Shown piece by piece: positions 1-12,130 of a stretch of DNA of 64,000 nucleotides. The translations under genes were made by a program, and so were the position numbers. The stretch's first letter is position 1. Each line of letters starts with the position of its first letter. The notes under the pieces were generated by a model. That model saw only the letters and a list, made by a program, of their open reading frames with translations. It searched no databases and was not told the DNA's origin. Source of the DNA: CAYPGJ01 sp050174775 (GTDB taxonomy: Bacteria; Planctomycetota; Phycisphaerae; Phycisphaerales; UBA1924). The stretch is from assembly GCA_050174775.1 (NCBI GenBank), contig JBFXJP010000001.1:806001-870000 (forward strand), read 5' to 3'.

Positions 1-424
1 CAACCTCGATCTCGAGGTCGTTGATCCGAGCGGCACGGTCTACAAGGGCAACAACTTCAACACGACGACCGGCGTCTCCAACAGCGGCGGCAGCGCGGAC
101 GCCATCAACTCCACCGAGCAGGTGCACATCACCAACCCCTCGACGGGCACGTGGACGGTCCGCGTCCTCGGCACGGCCGTGAATCAGGAGACGCAGGGCT
201 TCGCTCTGGTCATCACCGGCGACGTCGATGAGGTCACGACGGTGTCCTGCCTCGGCGACGCGAACGGCGACGGCATCGTCAACTTCGCCGACCTCAACAT
301 CGTCCTGAGCGAGTTCGGGCAGGTCGGCGTCGGTCTGCAGGGCGACGTCACCGGGGACGGCACGGTGAACTTTGCCGACCTCAACCTGATTCTCAGCAAC
401 TTCGGCGGCTGCAACACACGGTAA
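1..424 (+). CDS. C-terminal part of a secreted subtilisin-like (S8) protease with dockerin-like tail (5' truncated)
   Basis: Only the last 140 residues are in the window, read in the frame starting at base 2. The first part (NLDLEVVDPSGTVYKGNNF ... GTWTVRVLG ... GFALVITG) is the beta-sandwich that follows the catalytic domain in KP-43-type S8 proteases. It is followed by a Cys-flanked pair of calcium-loop repeats, GDANGDGIVNFADLNIVLSEFG and GDVTGDGTVNFADLNLILSNFG, of the dockerin/EF-hand-like type that ends many planctomycete secreted proteins. The catalytic triad lies outside the window, so protease activity is inferred from the accessory domain only. A hairpin terminator follows about 30 bp after the stop. 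The protein is probably extracellular. Confidence 0.7.
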   Translation, partial: NLDLEVVDPSGTVYKGNNFNTTTGVSNSGGSADAINSTEQVHITNPSTGTWTVRVLGTAVNQETQGFALVITGDVDEVTTVSCLGDANGDGIVNFADLNIVLSEFGQVGVGLQGDVTGDGTVNFADLNLILSNFGGCNTR

Positions 425-452
425 TCACCGTCTCGGACAACGCACGATCCAC

Positions 453-490
453 AAAAAGGCCCGCCCTCTCGAGGGGCGGGCCTTTTCAAT
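453..490. terminator. Bidirectional intrinsic terminator
   Basis: AAAAAGGCCCGCCC, loop TCTCGA, GGGCGGGCCTTTT. An A-tract precedes and a T-tract follows the GC-rich stem, so it can end transcripts from both convergent neighbours. Confidence 0.85.
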
Positions 491-523
491 TGTGCTGTGA
501 TCTGCGTCTCTCGAACCGGCGTC

Positions 524-2575
524 TCAGGCTCCGCACGTATGGCCGAAGAACGAGAGCACGATGTTCAGGTCGATGAAGGTGACCTGGCCGTCCGCGTTGA
601 GATCGCCGCTCGTGCCGACCGGGACGTTCTGGCCGAAGAACGAGAGCACGATGTTCAGGTCGAGGAAATCGACACGCCGGTCACCATTGGCGTCGCCCGG
701 GCACGCGGCGCCCGCCGCACGCACCTTGACCGCACCCGGCTCGTAGATGACCTCCCACGAGGCGCTGAGGGGAGGGGACGCCTGCACGGTCGAGAACGTG
801 CCGGTGACGTTCGGCGCCGTCAGAACGGTGAACGTTGTGCCGCCCGGCGGGCTGAACCCGCTGACCAGATTCAGCACGAGGGTTCCCGCGATCGATGCGG
901 CGCCCGAGACGGCAAGGACATCGTGCTGCGTGCCGGGGGTCGTGCCTGCGAGGTCGATGCGGAGCGTCGCGCCACTGGTCTGTGTGTACGGACCCTGCAC
1001 GGACAGCTGCCCGGTGGGGCTCGTGGTCGAGCCCGGAGCCGTGACGCCTGCCACGTTCACCGCGCCCTGTACTGTCGAGTCACCCGCGAGCGTGCCGGTT
1101 GCGCCCACACGAATGGTCGGGGCCATGGCGGTCCCGCCTGATTGCACGCGCAGCGTGCCGGTCCCCCCGGCAGCGTTTGACGGGCCGAGTCCCACCCTTA
1201 GGTCGCCCGTGCACGTCCACGACGAGCCGGCGCCGGAAATCTCGGCCACACCGACCGAGCCGGCAAGCCGACCCACATACCCCTCCACGGAGGTCACCAG
1301 ACCGCCGTTCTGCACCCGGAGTGTTCCGTTGGAGGCCCAGCCGGCCACCATGGAACCACCCTGCACGGTCCACTTGGACCCGGAGCCGGTGATGGTTGCC
1401 GTGCCGTTTCCTGCGTTTTGCAGCCCGATGATCGCGCCCGTCTGGGAGGGCGACGTGGAGCCGCTCGATCGCACCTCGCCCCCGTTCTCCACAACGAGCG
1501 TGCCGATGCCGTCGCGACCGACCTGGAGCTGTGCGCTCGGGATCGACACGAGCGTCCCCGCCTGACGCACGGTAAGCGTGCCGTTGCTCCCTGCATCGAC
1601 GCCGACGAACCCGGCCTGTTGCGGGAGCACCTGCGCCTGACCCTCGATCGTGGCCGTGCCCGTGCCGGACGCGCCGACCTGCAAGCTGATGCCCGGCTCC
1701 CAACGGGATGCAGCGCCGGTGATGTTCACGTGCCCCATGCCGCCTGCGAGTGAGCCGACGCGCGTGACGTTCGTGATGAGTTTGCCACCCCCGGAGACGT
1801 TGATCGTGGCTGTCCCACCATCCCCGATATCCATCTCATCGAAGGCCTGAAACAGCGCGCCTTGCCCGGAGATATTGGCCACCGCCTGCGAGGTGAACTG
1901 TGACGCCATTCGGAGCGTCCCGCACGCGGCCGTGCCGCCTGTATTCACGTTCAGCGTCGGGTCGCCACCCAGCCCGAGGAACAGGAATTGCCCACTCGTC
2001 CACTGCCCGCCCAGCCCGACCGTCACAGTGCCGCTCGAGGAGCCAGACGCGCACACCGTCGTGTTCGCGGCGGAAACCGTGCCATCGGACACGTTCAGAT
2101 TGCCCACGCCGCGCTCGGCCACGGTCAGCTGGTTCGTGATGAAGAGCCCTGCGCCCCCACCGCCCGCCACATCGATCGTTGCGGTGTTGCCGTCGAGCAG
2201 GGGATACCGCACGGCGGACGCGCTCACCCCGCCGTTCCGGATGCGCATCGTCGCGGGAGGAGCGGCGAGATCGCCGAGTGTGAATTCGGAGGAGACGAAG
2301 TACGTCGACTGATTCTGGAACTGCAGCGTCACGTCACCACGACCGCCGACAAGCCACGTCGTCGCCGCGGAGACCGGGAACGTCACCGTATATGTGCCGG
2401 GAATGTCAAAGATGGCGCGGTCCAACGGTCCCGGGGCCGCGGCCTCGGACCAGTTCGTGGGCGAGCCGAAGACGCCCCCGTTCGCGTTGTTCCAGTTGCG
2501 GTCGGCGGCGTGCGCCACGCTCGAGAGCGCGAGCCCTGCGCTGATGACCACCGTCGCCGTCGTCAATCGTTGCAT
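524..2575 (-). CDS. Large secreted beta-helix-type repeat protein with dockerin-like C-terminus
   Basis: About 683 residues. The start chosen (ATG at 2575) follows AGGAGAGG and opens a signal peptide (MQRLTTATVVISAGLALSSV-AHA). Longer in-frame starts upstream would bury that signal. The body is Gly/Thr/Ser-rich with repeating GSGSKWTVQG..., GTLRVQNGG, GAGSSWTCTGDLRVG units. These match the PEP-CTERM-associated/autotransporter-type repeats that fold as a beta-helix. A smoother region ending TGTFSTVQASPP...WEVIYEPGAVKVR follows, as in the end of autotransporter passenger-like proteins. The last 60 residues carry two dockerin-like loops, GDANGDRRVDFLDLNIVLSFFG and GDLNADGQVTFIDLNIVLSFFG, flanked by Cys. 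The likely role is cell-surface or extracellular structure or attachment; the partner is unknown. Confidence 0.7.
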   Translation of the reverse strand: MQRLTTATVVISAGLALSSVAHAADRNWNNANGGVFGSPTNWSEAAAPGPLDRAIFDIPGTYTVTFPVSAATTWLVGGRGDVTLQFQNQSTYFVSSEFTLGDLAAPPATMRIRNGGVSASAVRYPLLDGNTATIDVAGGGGAGLFITNQLTVAERGVGNLNVSDGTVSAANTTVCASGSSSGTVTVGLGGQWTSGQFLFLGLGGDPTLNVNTGGTAACGTLRMASQFTSQAVANISGQGALFQAFDEMDIGDGGTATINVSGGGKLITNVTRVGSLAGGMGHVNITGAASRWEPGISLQVGASGTGTATIEGQAQVLPQQAGFVGVDAGSNGTLTVRQAGTLVSIPSAQLQVGRDGIGTLVVENGGEVRSSGSTSPSQTGAIIGLQNAGNGTATITGSGSKWTVQGGSMVAGWASNGTLRVQNGGLVTSVEGYVGRLAGSVGVAEISGAGSSWTCTGDLRVGLGPSNAAGGTGTLRVQSGGTAMAPTIRVGATGTLAGDSTVQGAVNVAGVTAPGSTTSPTGQLSVQGPYTQTSGATLRIDLAGTTPGTQHDVLAVSGAASIAGTLVLNLVSGFSPPGGTTFTVLTAPNVTGTFSTVQASPPLSASWEVIYEPGAVKVRAAGAACPGDANGDRRVDFLDLNIVLSFFGQNVPVGTSGDLNADGQVTFIDLNIVLSFFGHTCGA
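540..663. repeat. Two identical 34-bp direct repeats encoding the dockerin-like DLNIVLSFFG motif
   Basis: Bases 540-573 and 630-663 are identical, exactly 90 bp apart, and lie in the two dockerin-like loops of the gene on the minus strand. Identity at DNA level, beyond what the protein needs, suggests recent duplication or conversion between the loops. Confidence 0.85.
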
Positions 2576-2705
2576 CCGGTCCTCTCCTGTCCTGTCGGAC
2601 ATCCTATGTCTCTCTGCGACCGGACCCGGCACTACGTCCGAATACGTAGGTCCGCACAACACCCCCATCCGGTTCGACTGGGTATCCCGGACGGTTCCAA
2701 GCGCT

Positions 2706-4415
2706 TCATACTCGCAGAATGACCGCCGTTGCATCATCGGCAAGGTTTGTGGTCCCGCCGTGCATTTCCACGTCCTGCAGGAGGCCGTCCAACGCGAGTC
2801 CGCCCGCGGCTTGTCGGAGCCAGTCCGTCACCCGCTCCATGCCGAACAGGTCCCGCCGTCCGTCCGAGCGCGACGGCTGCTCCACCACCCCGTCGCTCAC
2901 CACGAGCAACCCGTCCCCGCGACGGATCCGAACGATGGTCGCCGTCCTCGTATCTGTATCCGGGGCGACACCCACGGGCAGCGCGTCCCCCTCGTCCAGA
3001 CGCGAGACCTGCCCGTCCTCGCCCCGGAGCAACGCATATCCGTGGCCCGCATCGACGTACCGGATCTCCCCCTTGCGCACGTCCACTACCCCCACCCACA
3101 GGGTCAAGAACCGCTGCATGGGCTGGCGGCGCGCCACGAACCCGTTCAACTCCGCCACGGCGCGCGCGGGGTCCCCGTGTTCGGTCAATTGTGAATGAAG
3201 AAAGCCCTGGGCCGCGGTCATCAGCACCGACGCCGCAACGCCCTTCCCGGTCACGTCACCGAGCGCCACGCCGATCCGCCCCTCCCCCAGCGGGATGATG
3301 TCGAAGAAGTCTCCGCCGATCCCTCGTCCCGGCCGGCAGATGCCCTCGTACGAGACCCCTCCGAACTCGCCCGTCCGCGGCGGAAGGATCCACCGCTGCG
3401 CCTCCTCGGCCGCGGCCATCTCCGCGTCGTGCGTCGCCTGGCGACGCTCCAGCTCCATGCGGCGCAGATTCGCGAACGCCAACGACGCCAATCGCCCAAG
3501 CCCCACAGCGAATGCCGTCGCCTCGCGCTCCACGCCCCGCGTATCACTCCGACGTTCGCCGGCGCGATTGTCCAGATACAGATACGCGCCGATGCTCGGG
3601 CCGATCATCAGCGGCACGCAGAGCGCCTCGTCGATGCCCAACTGCGCGACGCTCATCGCATCCACGTCGATCGTGCCCGACGCCATCAGCAGCGCGGGCG
3701 AGCCGAGCGAGGCCTCCTCCACGAGCGTGCGGCTCACCGGAAGGCTCCCCCCCTCACCCACACCCCGGAACGCATCCCCGCGCGACGCGATCACACCGAT
3801 CTGCCCCGACAGATCTCTGGACTTCAGCACCGCGGCGTTCGCGAACGACGCGCCCATCACCGCGGCGTCCAGGATCGCCTCCGCCAGCTCCCTCTCGGAC
3901 GACGCCGCCTGAATCGCCTCCGCGCAGTCGAGCAGCAGACCCAGCCGCTCCGCGGGTCGCGCCGCGTCCGGACCGATCCGGCGCACGATCGTCCCCATCG
4001 CCGAATCGTCGATCAACGCGTACGTCTGCGCCGCCTCCTGACGCACCGTCGCGCGATCCACCACCTCGAACGCCCAAGGCGCCAGCACCACGGAATCCCC
4101 CGGGTGGATCGGGCACGCACGCCCCGGCGTGATCCGCACCCCGTTCACCCACGTCCCGTGCCGACTCGAAGAGTCCCGGATGCTCCACACGCCCCCCTCG
4201 ACTCCCTTCCGGTCATCCGCGTGATACTCGAGCACGGCATGGTCGCGCGAGACGTGATCGTCCTCGGGCAACGACAGGTCGTGTGTCGCTCGACGGCCGA
4301 TCGTCATCGGGCCCGGGGGCAGCAACGCCAATGACACCTCGCGCGGCCCGGCCACGGAAATGAGAGCGATGTCCCTGACTGTTGCGGTGGTGCTCTGAGG
4401 CATCGTTGGACCCAC
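2706..4415 (-). CDS. FHA-GAF-PP2C (SpoIIE/RsbU-type) protein phosphatase
   Basis: About 569 residues. An N-terminal FHA domain (residues about 35-120) shows GRR at 40-42, SRDHA at 56-60 and SSRHGTWVNG at 83-92, so it should bind phosphothreonine. A GAF-like sensor region (about 155-320) follows. A short helical linker (about 318-342) leads to a PP2C-type phosphatase domain with metal-ligand motifs GGDFFDIIP (367-375), LGDVTGKG (385-392), DAGHG and VVSDGVVE. This layout is typical of signalling phosphatases that act on anti-sigma antagonists or on Ser/Thr-kinase targets. The longest frame opens with GTG at 4415; an ATG at 4403 (MPQSTT) is equally possible. No kinase or anti-sigma factor lies next to it, so the partner is unknown. 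Cytoplasmic. Confidence 0.85.
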   Translation of the reverse strand: MGPTMPQSTTATVRDIALISVAGPREVSLALLPPGPMTIGRRATHDLSLPEDDHVSRDHAVLEYHADDRKGVEGGVWSIRDSSSRHGTWVNGVRITPGRACPIHPGDSVVLAPWAFEVVDRATVRQEAAQTYALIDDSAMGTIVRRIGPDAARPAERLGLLLDCAEAIQAASSERELAEAILDAAVMGASFANAAVLKSRDLSGQIGVIASRGDAFRGVGEGGSLPVSRTLVEEASLGSPALLMASGTIDVDAMSVAQLGIDEALCVPLMIGPSIGAYLYLDNRAGERRSDTRGVEREATAFAVGLGRLASLAFANLRRMELERRQATHDAEMAAAEEAQRWILPPRTGEFGGVSYEGICRPGRGIGGDFFDIIPLGEGRIGVALGDVTGKGVAASVLMTAAQGFLHSQLTEHGDPARAVAELNGFVARRQPMQRFLTLWVGVVDVRKGEIRYVDAGHGYALLRGEDGQVSRLDEGDALPVGVAPDTDTRTATIVRIRRGDGLLVVSDGVVEQPSRSDGRRDLFGMERVTDWLRQAAGGLALDGLLQDVEMHGGTTNLADDATAVILRV

Positions 4416-4478
4416 GTGTACGCCGCAACGATCCTACCCCCCCACCGCCGCCCCTGCGTCCCGTGGCCCCCGAACCGG

Positions 4479-6485
<2,007 letters not shown>

Positions 6486-6585
6486 ACCGCTCCGTTCGCC
6501 AGGGGCACAGCCCGATTGCCGCTGCCTCGATCTTCACCTCGCGCAGCGGGTGGATTTCGCACCTCGCCCCCCCCACAATCCTCAC

Positions 6586-7104
6586 ATGACCGCACGAGAC
6601 TACGCCGCCATCCTCCACCGCGTCGAGAGTGACATCCCTCCTTCCGCGGACCGTGAGACGCGCATGCGACTCCTTGTGGACATCCTCTGGGATGCCCTCC
6701 ATACAGCAGCCGTTTCCTGGGCAGGCTTCTATCTCCCCGACCCGAGCGAGCCCCAGCACCTCGTCCTCGGCCCACGACGCGATAAGCCCGCCTGCTCACC
6801 CATCGGCCTCCACGGCGCCTGCGGAAAGTCCTTCCTCACGCGCGAGCCTCTGATCGTCCACGACGTCGCCGCTCTCGGCCCCAACTACATCGCCTGCGAC
6901 CCCAAAGACCGCTCCGAGCTCGTCCTGCCCTGCCTTGAGCCCGACGGCGCCGCATGGGGCGTTCTCGACCTCGACTCCTACGACGTCGGGGCGTTCAACG
7001 AGCACGACGGGCGCGAACTCACGCGCATCCTCCACGTCGCCGGGCTCACCACGCCTCCCAAAAACGCGAGCGGCGAGCCCAGGAGGCCCGCCGCCGCGCA
7101 CTAA
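6586..7104 (+). CDS. msrC: Free methionine-(R)-sulfoxide reductase (GAF-type, fRMsr)
   Basis: 172 residues, a single GAF fold. It keeps all three catalytic/resolving cysteines of the E. coli fRMsr family in context: KPAC (C70), GACG (C79) and YIACD (C104), plus the SELVLP and GVLDLDS signatures. The enzyme reduces free L-methionine-(R)-S-oxide using thioredoxin, an oxidative-stress repair function in the cytoplasm. The ATG at 6586 gives the usual family length; the reading frame runs much further upstream, but that part overlaps the neighbouring gene on the other strand and is spurious. It is divergent from the thioredoxin-NHL gene, with only 100 bp between them, so both may answer to redox stress; this is an inference. 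Confidence 0.85.
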   Translation: MTARDYAAILHRVESDIPPSADRETRMRLLVDILWDALHTAAVSWAGFYLPDPSEPQHLVLGPRRDKPACSPIGLHGACGKSFLTREPLIVHDVAALGPNYIACDPKDRSELVLPCLEPDGAAWGVLDLDSYDVGAFNEHDGRELTRILHVAGLTTPPKNASGEPRRPAAAH

Positions 7105-7147
7105 TTCCATCACGAGCGCGTCGCGCCCGCATCAACGTTCACCCGAC

Positions 7148-8044
7148 TCAGGCCGCGTCGCGGCAGAGACCGGGGTTCGTGTTCTGGGTCGGCATGCCGC
7201 TATGGAAGGGGCTGCCGTTGTTGGCCGTGGTGTTCGACGCGTTGAAGTAGGGGTTGTTCACGGGCGTGTTCTGCGCCGCGAACGCAGCCGGGCTCATGTT
7301 CGAGAAGAACGCGGGATTGAACGCGGGCGTGTTGTTCGCGTAGCCGAACGCGTTCGCGCCGAAGAACGACGGGATCGTGTTCCAGATCGGGGCCGTGTTG
7401 AACGGCGTGTTCGCCGTCCAGTTCCAGGGGGTCGCGCCCGTCCAGCCCGTGTTCGCCCACGGAGCGATCGTCGAGAACGGCGTGCTGAACATGCCGTTCC
7501 ACGCCGTCGTCGCGAAGGGGTTCGACCACGCGTTCACGCCCGCGATCGGGCCGAACGTGTTCGCGAACGTCGGGGCCTGGAACGACGGCGTGTTGAACGC
7601 GCCGCCGAACGTGTTGGGCGTGTTCCACGCGAAAGGCGTGTTCCACGCGTTGAACGAGGGCGCCCAGGCGTTGGTCGGGGCGAAGCCGTTGAACCACGAA
7701 GCGAAGGGCGACGCCGTCGCGCCGTTGAACGCGACGGGGTTCAGGAAGCTGTTCGTCGCGGTCGGAACAAAGCCGTTGAAGCGCGCGCCGGGCGTGTTCG
7801 TCCACGCCGTCGGGGCGTTCGCGTAGCCGTACGACGCCGTCGTCGGGGTCGTGTTGATCCACTGACCGACGGGCGACGTCCAGGGCGCCTGGAACATCGG
7901 AGCGCCGAAGAACGGCGCGCTGTTCAGGCCGTTGACGCCGGGGAAGCCCCCCGTCCCGCACGAGCCGAACGACGCGGGCGACGCGAAGGCATTCGTGAAG
8001 CCGAACGGGTTCGAAGCGATGAAGGGGTTGGCGAACGTGTTCAT
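7148..8044 (-). CDS. Low-complexity Phe/Asn/Pro/Trp/Thr-rich protein of unknown function
   Basis: 298 residues from the ATG at 8044, which is preceded by AGGAG about 10 bases upstream. There is no signal peptide. The sequence is built almost entirely from F, N, A, T, P, W, G and S, with recurring NPF, NTPF, FNTP, ANTFG, WNT and SPFAS words. Charged residues are nearly absent; a run of nearly 280 residues has only a few R, H or D. Codon third positions are GC-rich and the frame is clean, so it is a real gene. The composition resembles aromatic-rich disordered proteins that self-associate. No domain family is recognised. It is convergent with the methionine sulfoxide reductase gene. Function is unknown. 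Confidence 0.75.
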   Translation of the reverse strand: MNTFANPFIASNPFGFTNAFASPASFGSCGTGGFPGVNGLNSAPFFGAPMFQAPWTSPVGQWINTTPTTASYGYANAPTAWTNTPGARFNGFVPTATNSFLNPVAFNGATASPFASWFNGFAPTNAWAPSFNAWNTPFAWNTPNTFGGAFNTPSFQAPTFANTFGPIAGVNAWSNPFATTAWNGMFSTPFSTIAPWANTGWTGATPWNWTANTPFNTAPIWNTIPSFFGANAFGYANNTPAFNPAFFSNMSPAAFAAQNTPVNNPYFNASNTTANNGSPFHSGMPTQNTNPGLCRDAA

Positions 8045-8399
8045 TCGGGTCTGACTCCTGTGCGTGTGCGTGCAGCGCACGACTTCGGTGAGAAGACGTC
8101 TCCCCGGAACGACGCGCACATGCGCTCCGTGCTGGGGGCTTGATCCGTTCCAGATGTGCCGGAGTGGCGCGATCGCCGTGAAGGCCGCCACGTTGCGTTC
8201 ACCCGCCCCTCCCGCGCTCCGCGGGAACCCGGAATCTTGCGGATAACACGCTGCGTCCCGTCCCCGAATCCTCGAGGAGGTCCGACGTGCCCCTCTCATC
8301 GGCCTTTCCACCCGGGCCGGTTCACTCACCCCACCACATTTTCGGGACATCGACCCACGTTGAAGGTCGGGCGATGACCGGTATACTCCCGCGTCTTCC
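8045..8399. other. Intergenic region upstream of the low-complexity gene and tRNA-Ile
   Basis: 355 bp without a supportable gene. Apart from the ribosome-binding site of the minus-strand gene and the tRNA promoter at its right end, I see only short inverted repeats (for example CCCGCGCTCCGCGGG near 8214). There is no conserved reading frame. Confidence 0.5.
8360..8387 (+). promoter_or_regulatory. Sigma70-type promoter of tRNA-Ile
   Basis: TTGAAG (8360-8365), 16-bp spacer, TATACT (8382-8387), placing the transcription start about 6 bp before the tRNA 5' end. Confidence 0.75.
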
Positions 8400-8473
8400 G
8401 GGCGTGTAGCTCAGGTGGCTAGAGCGCACCCCTGATAAGGGTGAGGTCGCAGGTTCGACTCCTGCCACGCCCA
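8400..8473 (+). tRNA. tRNA-Ile (GAT)
   Basis: 74 nt with acceptor GGGCGTG pairing CACGCCC, D-arm GCTCAGGTGGCTAGAGC, anticodon loop CTGATAA (anticodon GAT) and T-arm GCAGGTTCGACTCCTGC. CCA is not encoded. It is a single gene, not inside an rRNA operon. Confidence 0.95.
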
Positions 8474-8593
8474 TTCCGTCCGCCCGCTCCTGCGGGCACG
8501 CCCCGGACACCCGGAAGCACAAGCCCCGGAAACCGGCACACCGGGCCCGGAACAACATCCCGGAACGCCTTCCGCACCCCCGGCGAACCAGGC

Positions 8594-9652
<1,059 letters not shown>

Positions 9653-9693
9653 CGACCCAACCGCTCGTCCGCGCGACACGTACAGGCGCACCG

Positions 9694-11343
9694 ATGATCA
9701 CACGCACCTCCAGCCTGCTCCGCGGCGCCGCAGCCACGCTGGCGTGCTCAGTCTGCGCCTTCGCCCCCCTCACCTCCTGCGCACCAAGCCGCCCCAAAGC
9801 CTCCTCCCTCTTCAATGAGTCCTTTGCGAACGCGCTCGCCCCGGCGTCCTACATCGAGTTCGCCACCCCCGGCCGCGCGCTCGTCGTCGCGCTCGCGCCG
9901 CCCACTCAACCCACCGATTCCCCCCCGACCGTCAACGCCACCATCGACGGCGCGCAACCGATCCCCAGCGTCGTCTACCGGCTCACCCCCCCACTCCCGG
10001 ACGCCGACCCCTGGCTCGGCCCAGTCGGCGCCTGGTTCGCCCAACCCGCCAACACGCCCATCACCGACACATCCACCTCGAGCGACGTCTGGGTTGCGGT
10101 GCTCGTGCTCCCTCCGGATGCGCAGCCCCGCACCGTCACCGTCAACGCGCGCATCATCCAGCTCCGCTGGCTCGACACGCCGGAAGACCGAACCAGCGCG
10201 CCGCGCGCCGCCGCTCCGCTCCCCCAATCCCTCTCCCGCTTCCTCACCAACGTCCGGCTCGACCCCGCGCACCGCTGGCGTGACCGCCTGCTCCGCGAAC
10301 GCCTCGACGCGCCGCCCGCGCGCGAGCCCGCGCTCGCGCACCCCGCGCTCGAACTGCTTGCCGTCCAGACCGAGGATCGCTGGCGCGCCGGCCTGCGCCG
10401 CTTCCGCACGCTTGCCGATCCCTCCCTCGCCGCAACGCTCACGCGCACCCTCACCGCGATCGTCGTCTCCGACGACGCCACTGTGTTCCCCGTCTGGCCC
10501 ACCGACCCCACCGCCAACGCCTCCCTCCTCGCAGCCCTCCTCGACGAATCGCTCGACACGACCGCCCTCGAATCGCGCGTCCGCGCCTATCTCGCCGCCT
10601 TCCCCCCCGCCACGGCCTGGGTCGAGGACGACGCGGGACGTGGAGCCGGCATCGCCGTCTCCCTTGCCGATCTCATGGGCGCATCCACGGCAGCAGCGCT
10701 CACCTGGCGCGATGCGCCCGACGCGCCCCCGGAAATGAACGCACTCCCCGCGTTCTCCGTCCGCACCCTCACCATCTCACCGGCCGCGACCACCATCGAC
10801 GCGCGCCTCGGCTCCTGGACCACCACGCTCCCCACACTCGCGCAACTCGTTCCCGCAAAGCCCCCCGGCGTCACCCTCGGACCGCTCCGCGCCGGCCACA
10901 CGCTCGAATCCTGGCGCGCCGGCGTCGATCTCGCCGCCCCCTCCCCGGCCGTCGCGCTCCTCCGCCCAGCCCTCTACGCCACAGGCTGGGAACTCTTCCT
11001 CCAGTGCGCTGGCGCCCCCTCTTCCGACGAATTCATCCGCGTCTACCTCGGCCCCACCGACTCCCCCACCCACATCTTCCGCGTCAAACCAGACGGCTCC
11101 CTCGTCAACGAGCGCTCCCCCCTCCGCGCTTCCACCGTCCTCACGGCATCCACCCCCGACGGCTGGAGCGCCACTCTCCCTATCCCGACCGAACTCACCT
11201 CCGACAGCGCCCCCCCGCTCCGCATCGCCATCGAACGCGTCGACGCGCAGCGACGGCGATCCACCTGGCCGCGCCCGCTCCTCCCATGGCGCACCATCCC
11301 CGGGCGCGCAGCCATCGACCTCTCTGCCTGGTCCGGCCCCTGA
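9694..11343 (+). CDS. Putative lipoprotein of unknown function
   Basis: 549 residues. The N-terminus has a basic start, a hydrophobic stretch and a lipobox-like LTSC (Cys about residue 29), so it is probably a lipid-anchored exported protein. The rest is Ala/Pro/Thr-rich with no certain domain. The last 150 residues (LGPTDSPTHIFRVKPDGSL ... GWSATLPIPTELT ... PLRIAIERVD) resemble the end of CBM9-like carbohydrate-binding beta sandwiches; this is a weak, by-eye resemblance. The gene follows moxR by 41 bp and may be cotranscribed with it, which would make it a candidate MoxR client or partner. Confidence 0.6.
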   Translation: MITRTSSLLRGAAATLACSVCAFAPLTSCAPSRPKASSLFNESFANALAPASYIEFATPGRALVVALAPPTQPTDSPPTVNATIDGAQPIPSVVYRLTPPLPDADPWLGPVGAWFAQPANTPITDTSTSSDVWVAVLVLPPDAQPRTVTVNARIIQLRWLDTPEDRTSAPRAAAPLPQSLSRFLTNVRLDPAHRWRDRLLRERLDAPPAREPALAHPALELLAVQTEDRWRAGLRRFRTLADPSLAATLTRTLTAIVVSDDATVFPVWPTDPTANASLLAALLDESLDTTALESRVRAYLAAFPPATAWVEDDAGRGAGIAVSLADLMGASTAAALTWRDAPDAPPEMNALPAFSVRTLTISPAATTIDARLGSWTTTLPTLAQLVPAKPPGVTLGPLRAGHTLESWRAGVDLAAPSPAVALLRPALYATGWELFLQCAGAPSSDEFIRVYLGPTDSPTHIFRVKPDGSLVNERSPLRASTVLTASTPDGWSATLPIPTELTSDSAPPLRIAIERVDAQRRRSTWPRPLLPWRTIPGRAAIDLSAWSGP

Positions 11344-11353
11344 CGGGCGCGCC

Positions 11354-12130
11354 TCACGCCTCCGCAGGCGATGCCCCATCCTCCATCAGCACCACCTGCG
11401 CAATCGCATCAGCACTGATCACCGTCGGGTCCCCATCCCCGTTCATCACCACCACGCCCATCGACTTGAGCGCGTTCAGCGCGGCCTGCTGCTCCGCCTG
11501 CTTCTTCGATCCGCCCCACGCGGCGCCGAACCGTCTCCCCCCCACGTCCACGCACACCTCGAACGTCTTGGCGTGATCCGGCCCGCGCTCATCCAGCACC
11601 ACATACACCGGCGACGCCGAGAGATGCTGCTGCGCCACCTGCTGCAGCACCGACTTGAAGTTCTGCTGATGACCGCTCTCCGCGGCCCGCGCGATGATCG
11701 GCTCCAGCTCCGCCATCAAGAACGACCGCGCCGCCTCCAGCCCACCTTCCAGGTACACCGCGCCGATCACCGACTCGAGCACGGCAGCCGACACGCTCGA
11801 CGGCAGCCCCTCGCGCACCTGCATTCCCTTCCCAAGTCGCAGCAGGTTGCTCAGGCCCAGCCGGTCCGCCACAATCGCGCACGTGCGCCTCGACACCACG
11901 GCCGACTTGATCTTCGTCATGTCCCCCTCGAGCAGGTCCGGGAACGCCCGGAACACGTGCTCGCACACCAGCATCCCCAGCACCGCGTCGCCCAGGAACT
12001 CCAGCCGCTCGTTCGACGACTGGCGCGTCTCCGCGATCGACGCGTGCGTCAACGCGCGCGACAACAGATCACGGTCCTGGAACCGCCACCGGAGGATCTC
12101 CTCCGCCTGCGTCAGAGTTGATTCGTCCAC
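11354..12130 (-). CDS. rnc: Ribonuclease III
   Basis: 258 residues. The endonuclease domain has the signature NERLEFLGDAVLG with the catalytic acidic residues, and a second conserved acidic site at LESVIGAVYLEGG. A C-terminal double-stranded-RNA-binding domain follows (NFKSVLQQVAQQ ... FEVCVDVGGRRFGAAWGGSKKQAEQQAALNAL). It cleaves dsRNA in rRNA processing and RNA turnover. The start taken is GTG at 12130 (VDESTLTQAEE), which gives the family length; the open frame extends a further 118 residues upstream without conserved sequence. A tail of about 25 residues after the dsRBD (GDGDPTVISADAIAQV...) is extra. It is convergent with the lipoprotein gene, 10 bp away. Confidence 0.93.
   Translation of the reverse strand: MDESTLTQAEEILRWRFQDRDLLSRALTHASIAETRQSSNERLEFLGDAVLGMLVCEHVFRAFPDLLEGDMTKIKSAVVSRRTCAIVADRLGLSNLLRLGKGMQVREGLPSSVSAAVLESVIGAVYLEGGLEAARSFLMAELEPIIARAAESGHQQNFKSVLQQVAQQHLSASPVYVVLDERGPDHAKTFEVCVDVGGRRFGAAWGGSKKQAEQQAALNALKSMGVVVMNGDGDPTVISADAIAQVVLMEDGASPAEA

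Noticed and set aside
9694..11343. Assigning the lipoprotein as a CBM9 carbohydrate-binding enzyme
   Set aside because: Only the last 150 residues vaguely resemble such a fold, with no catalytic domain, so the gene was left as unknown.
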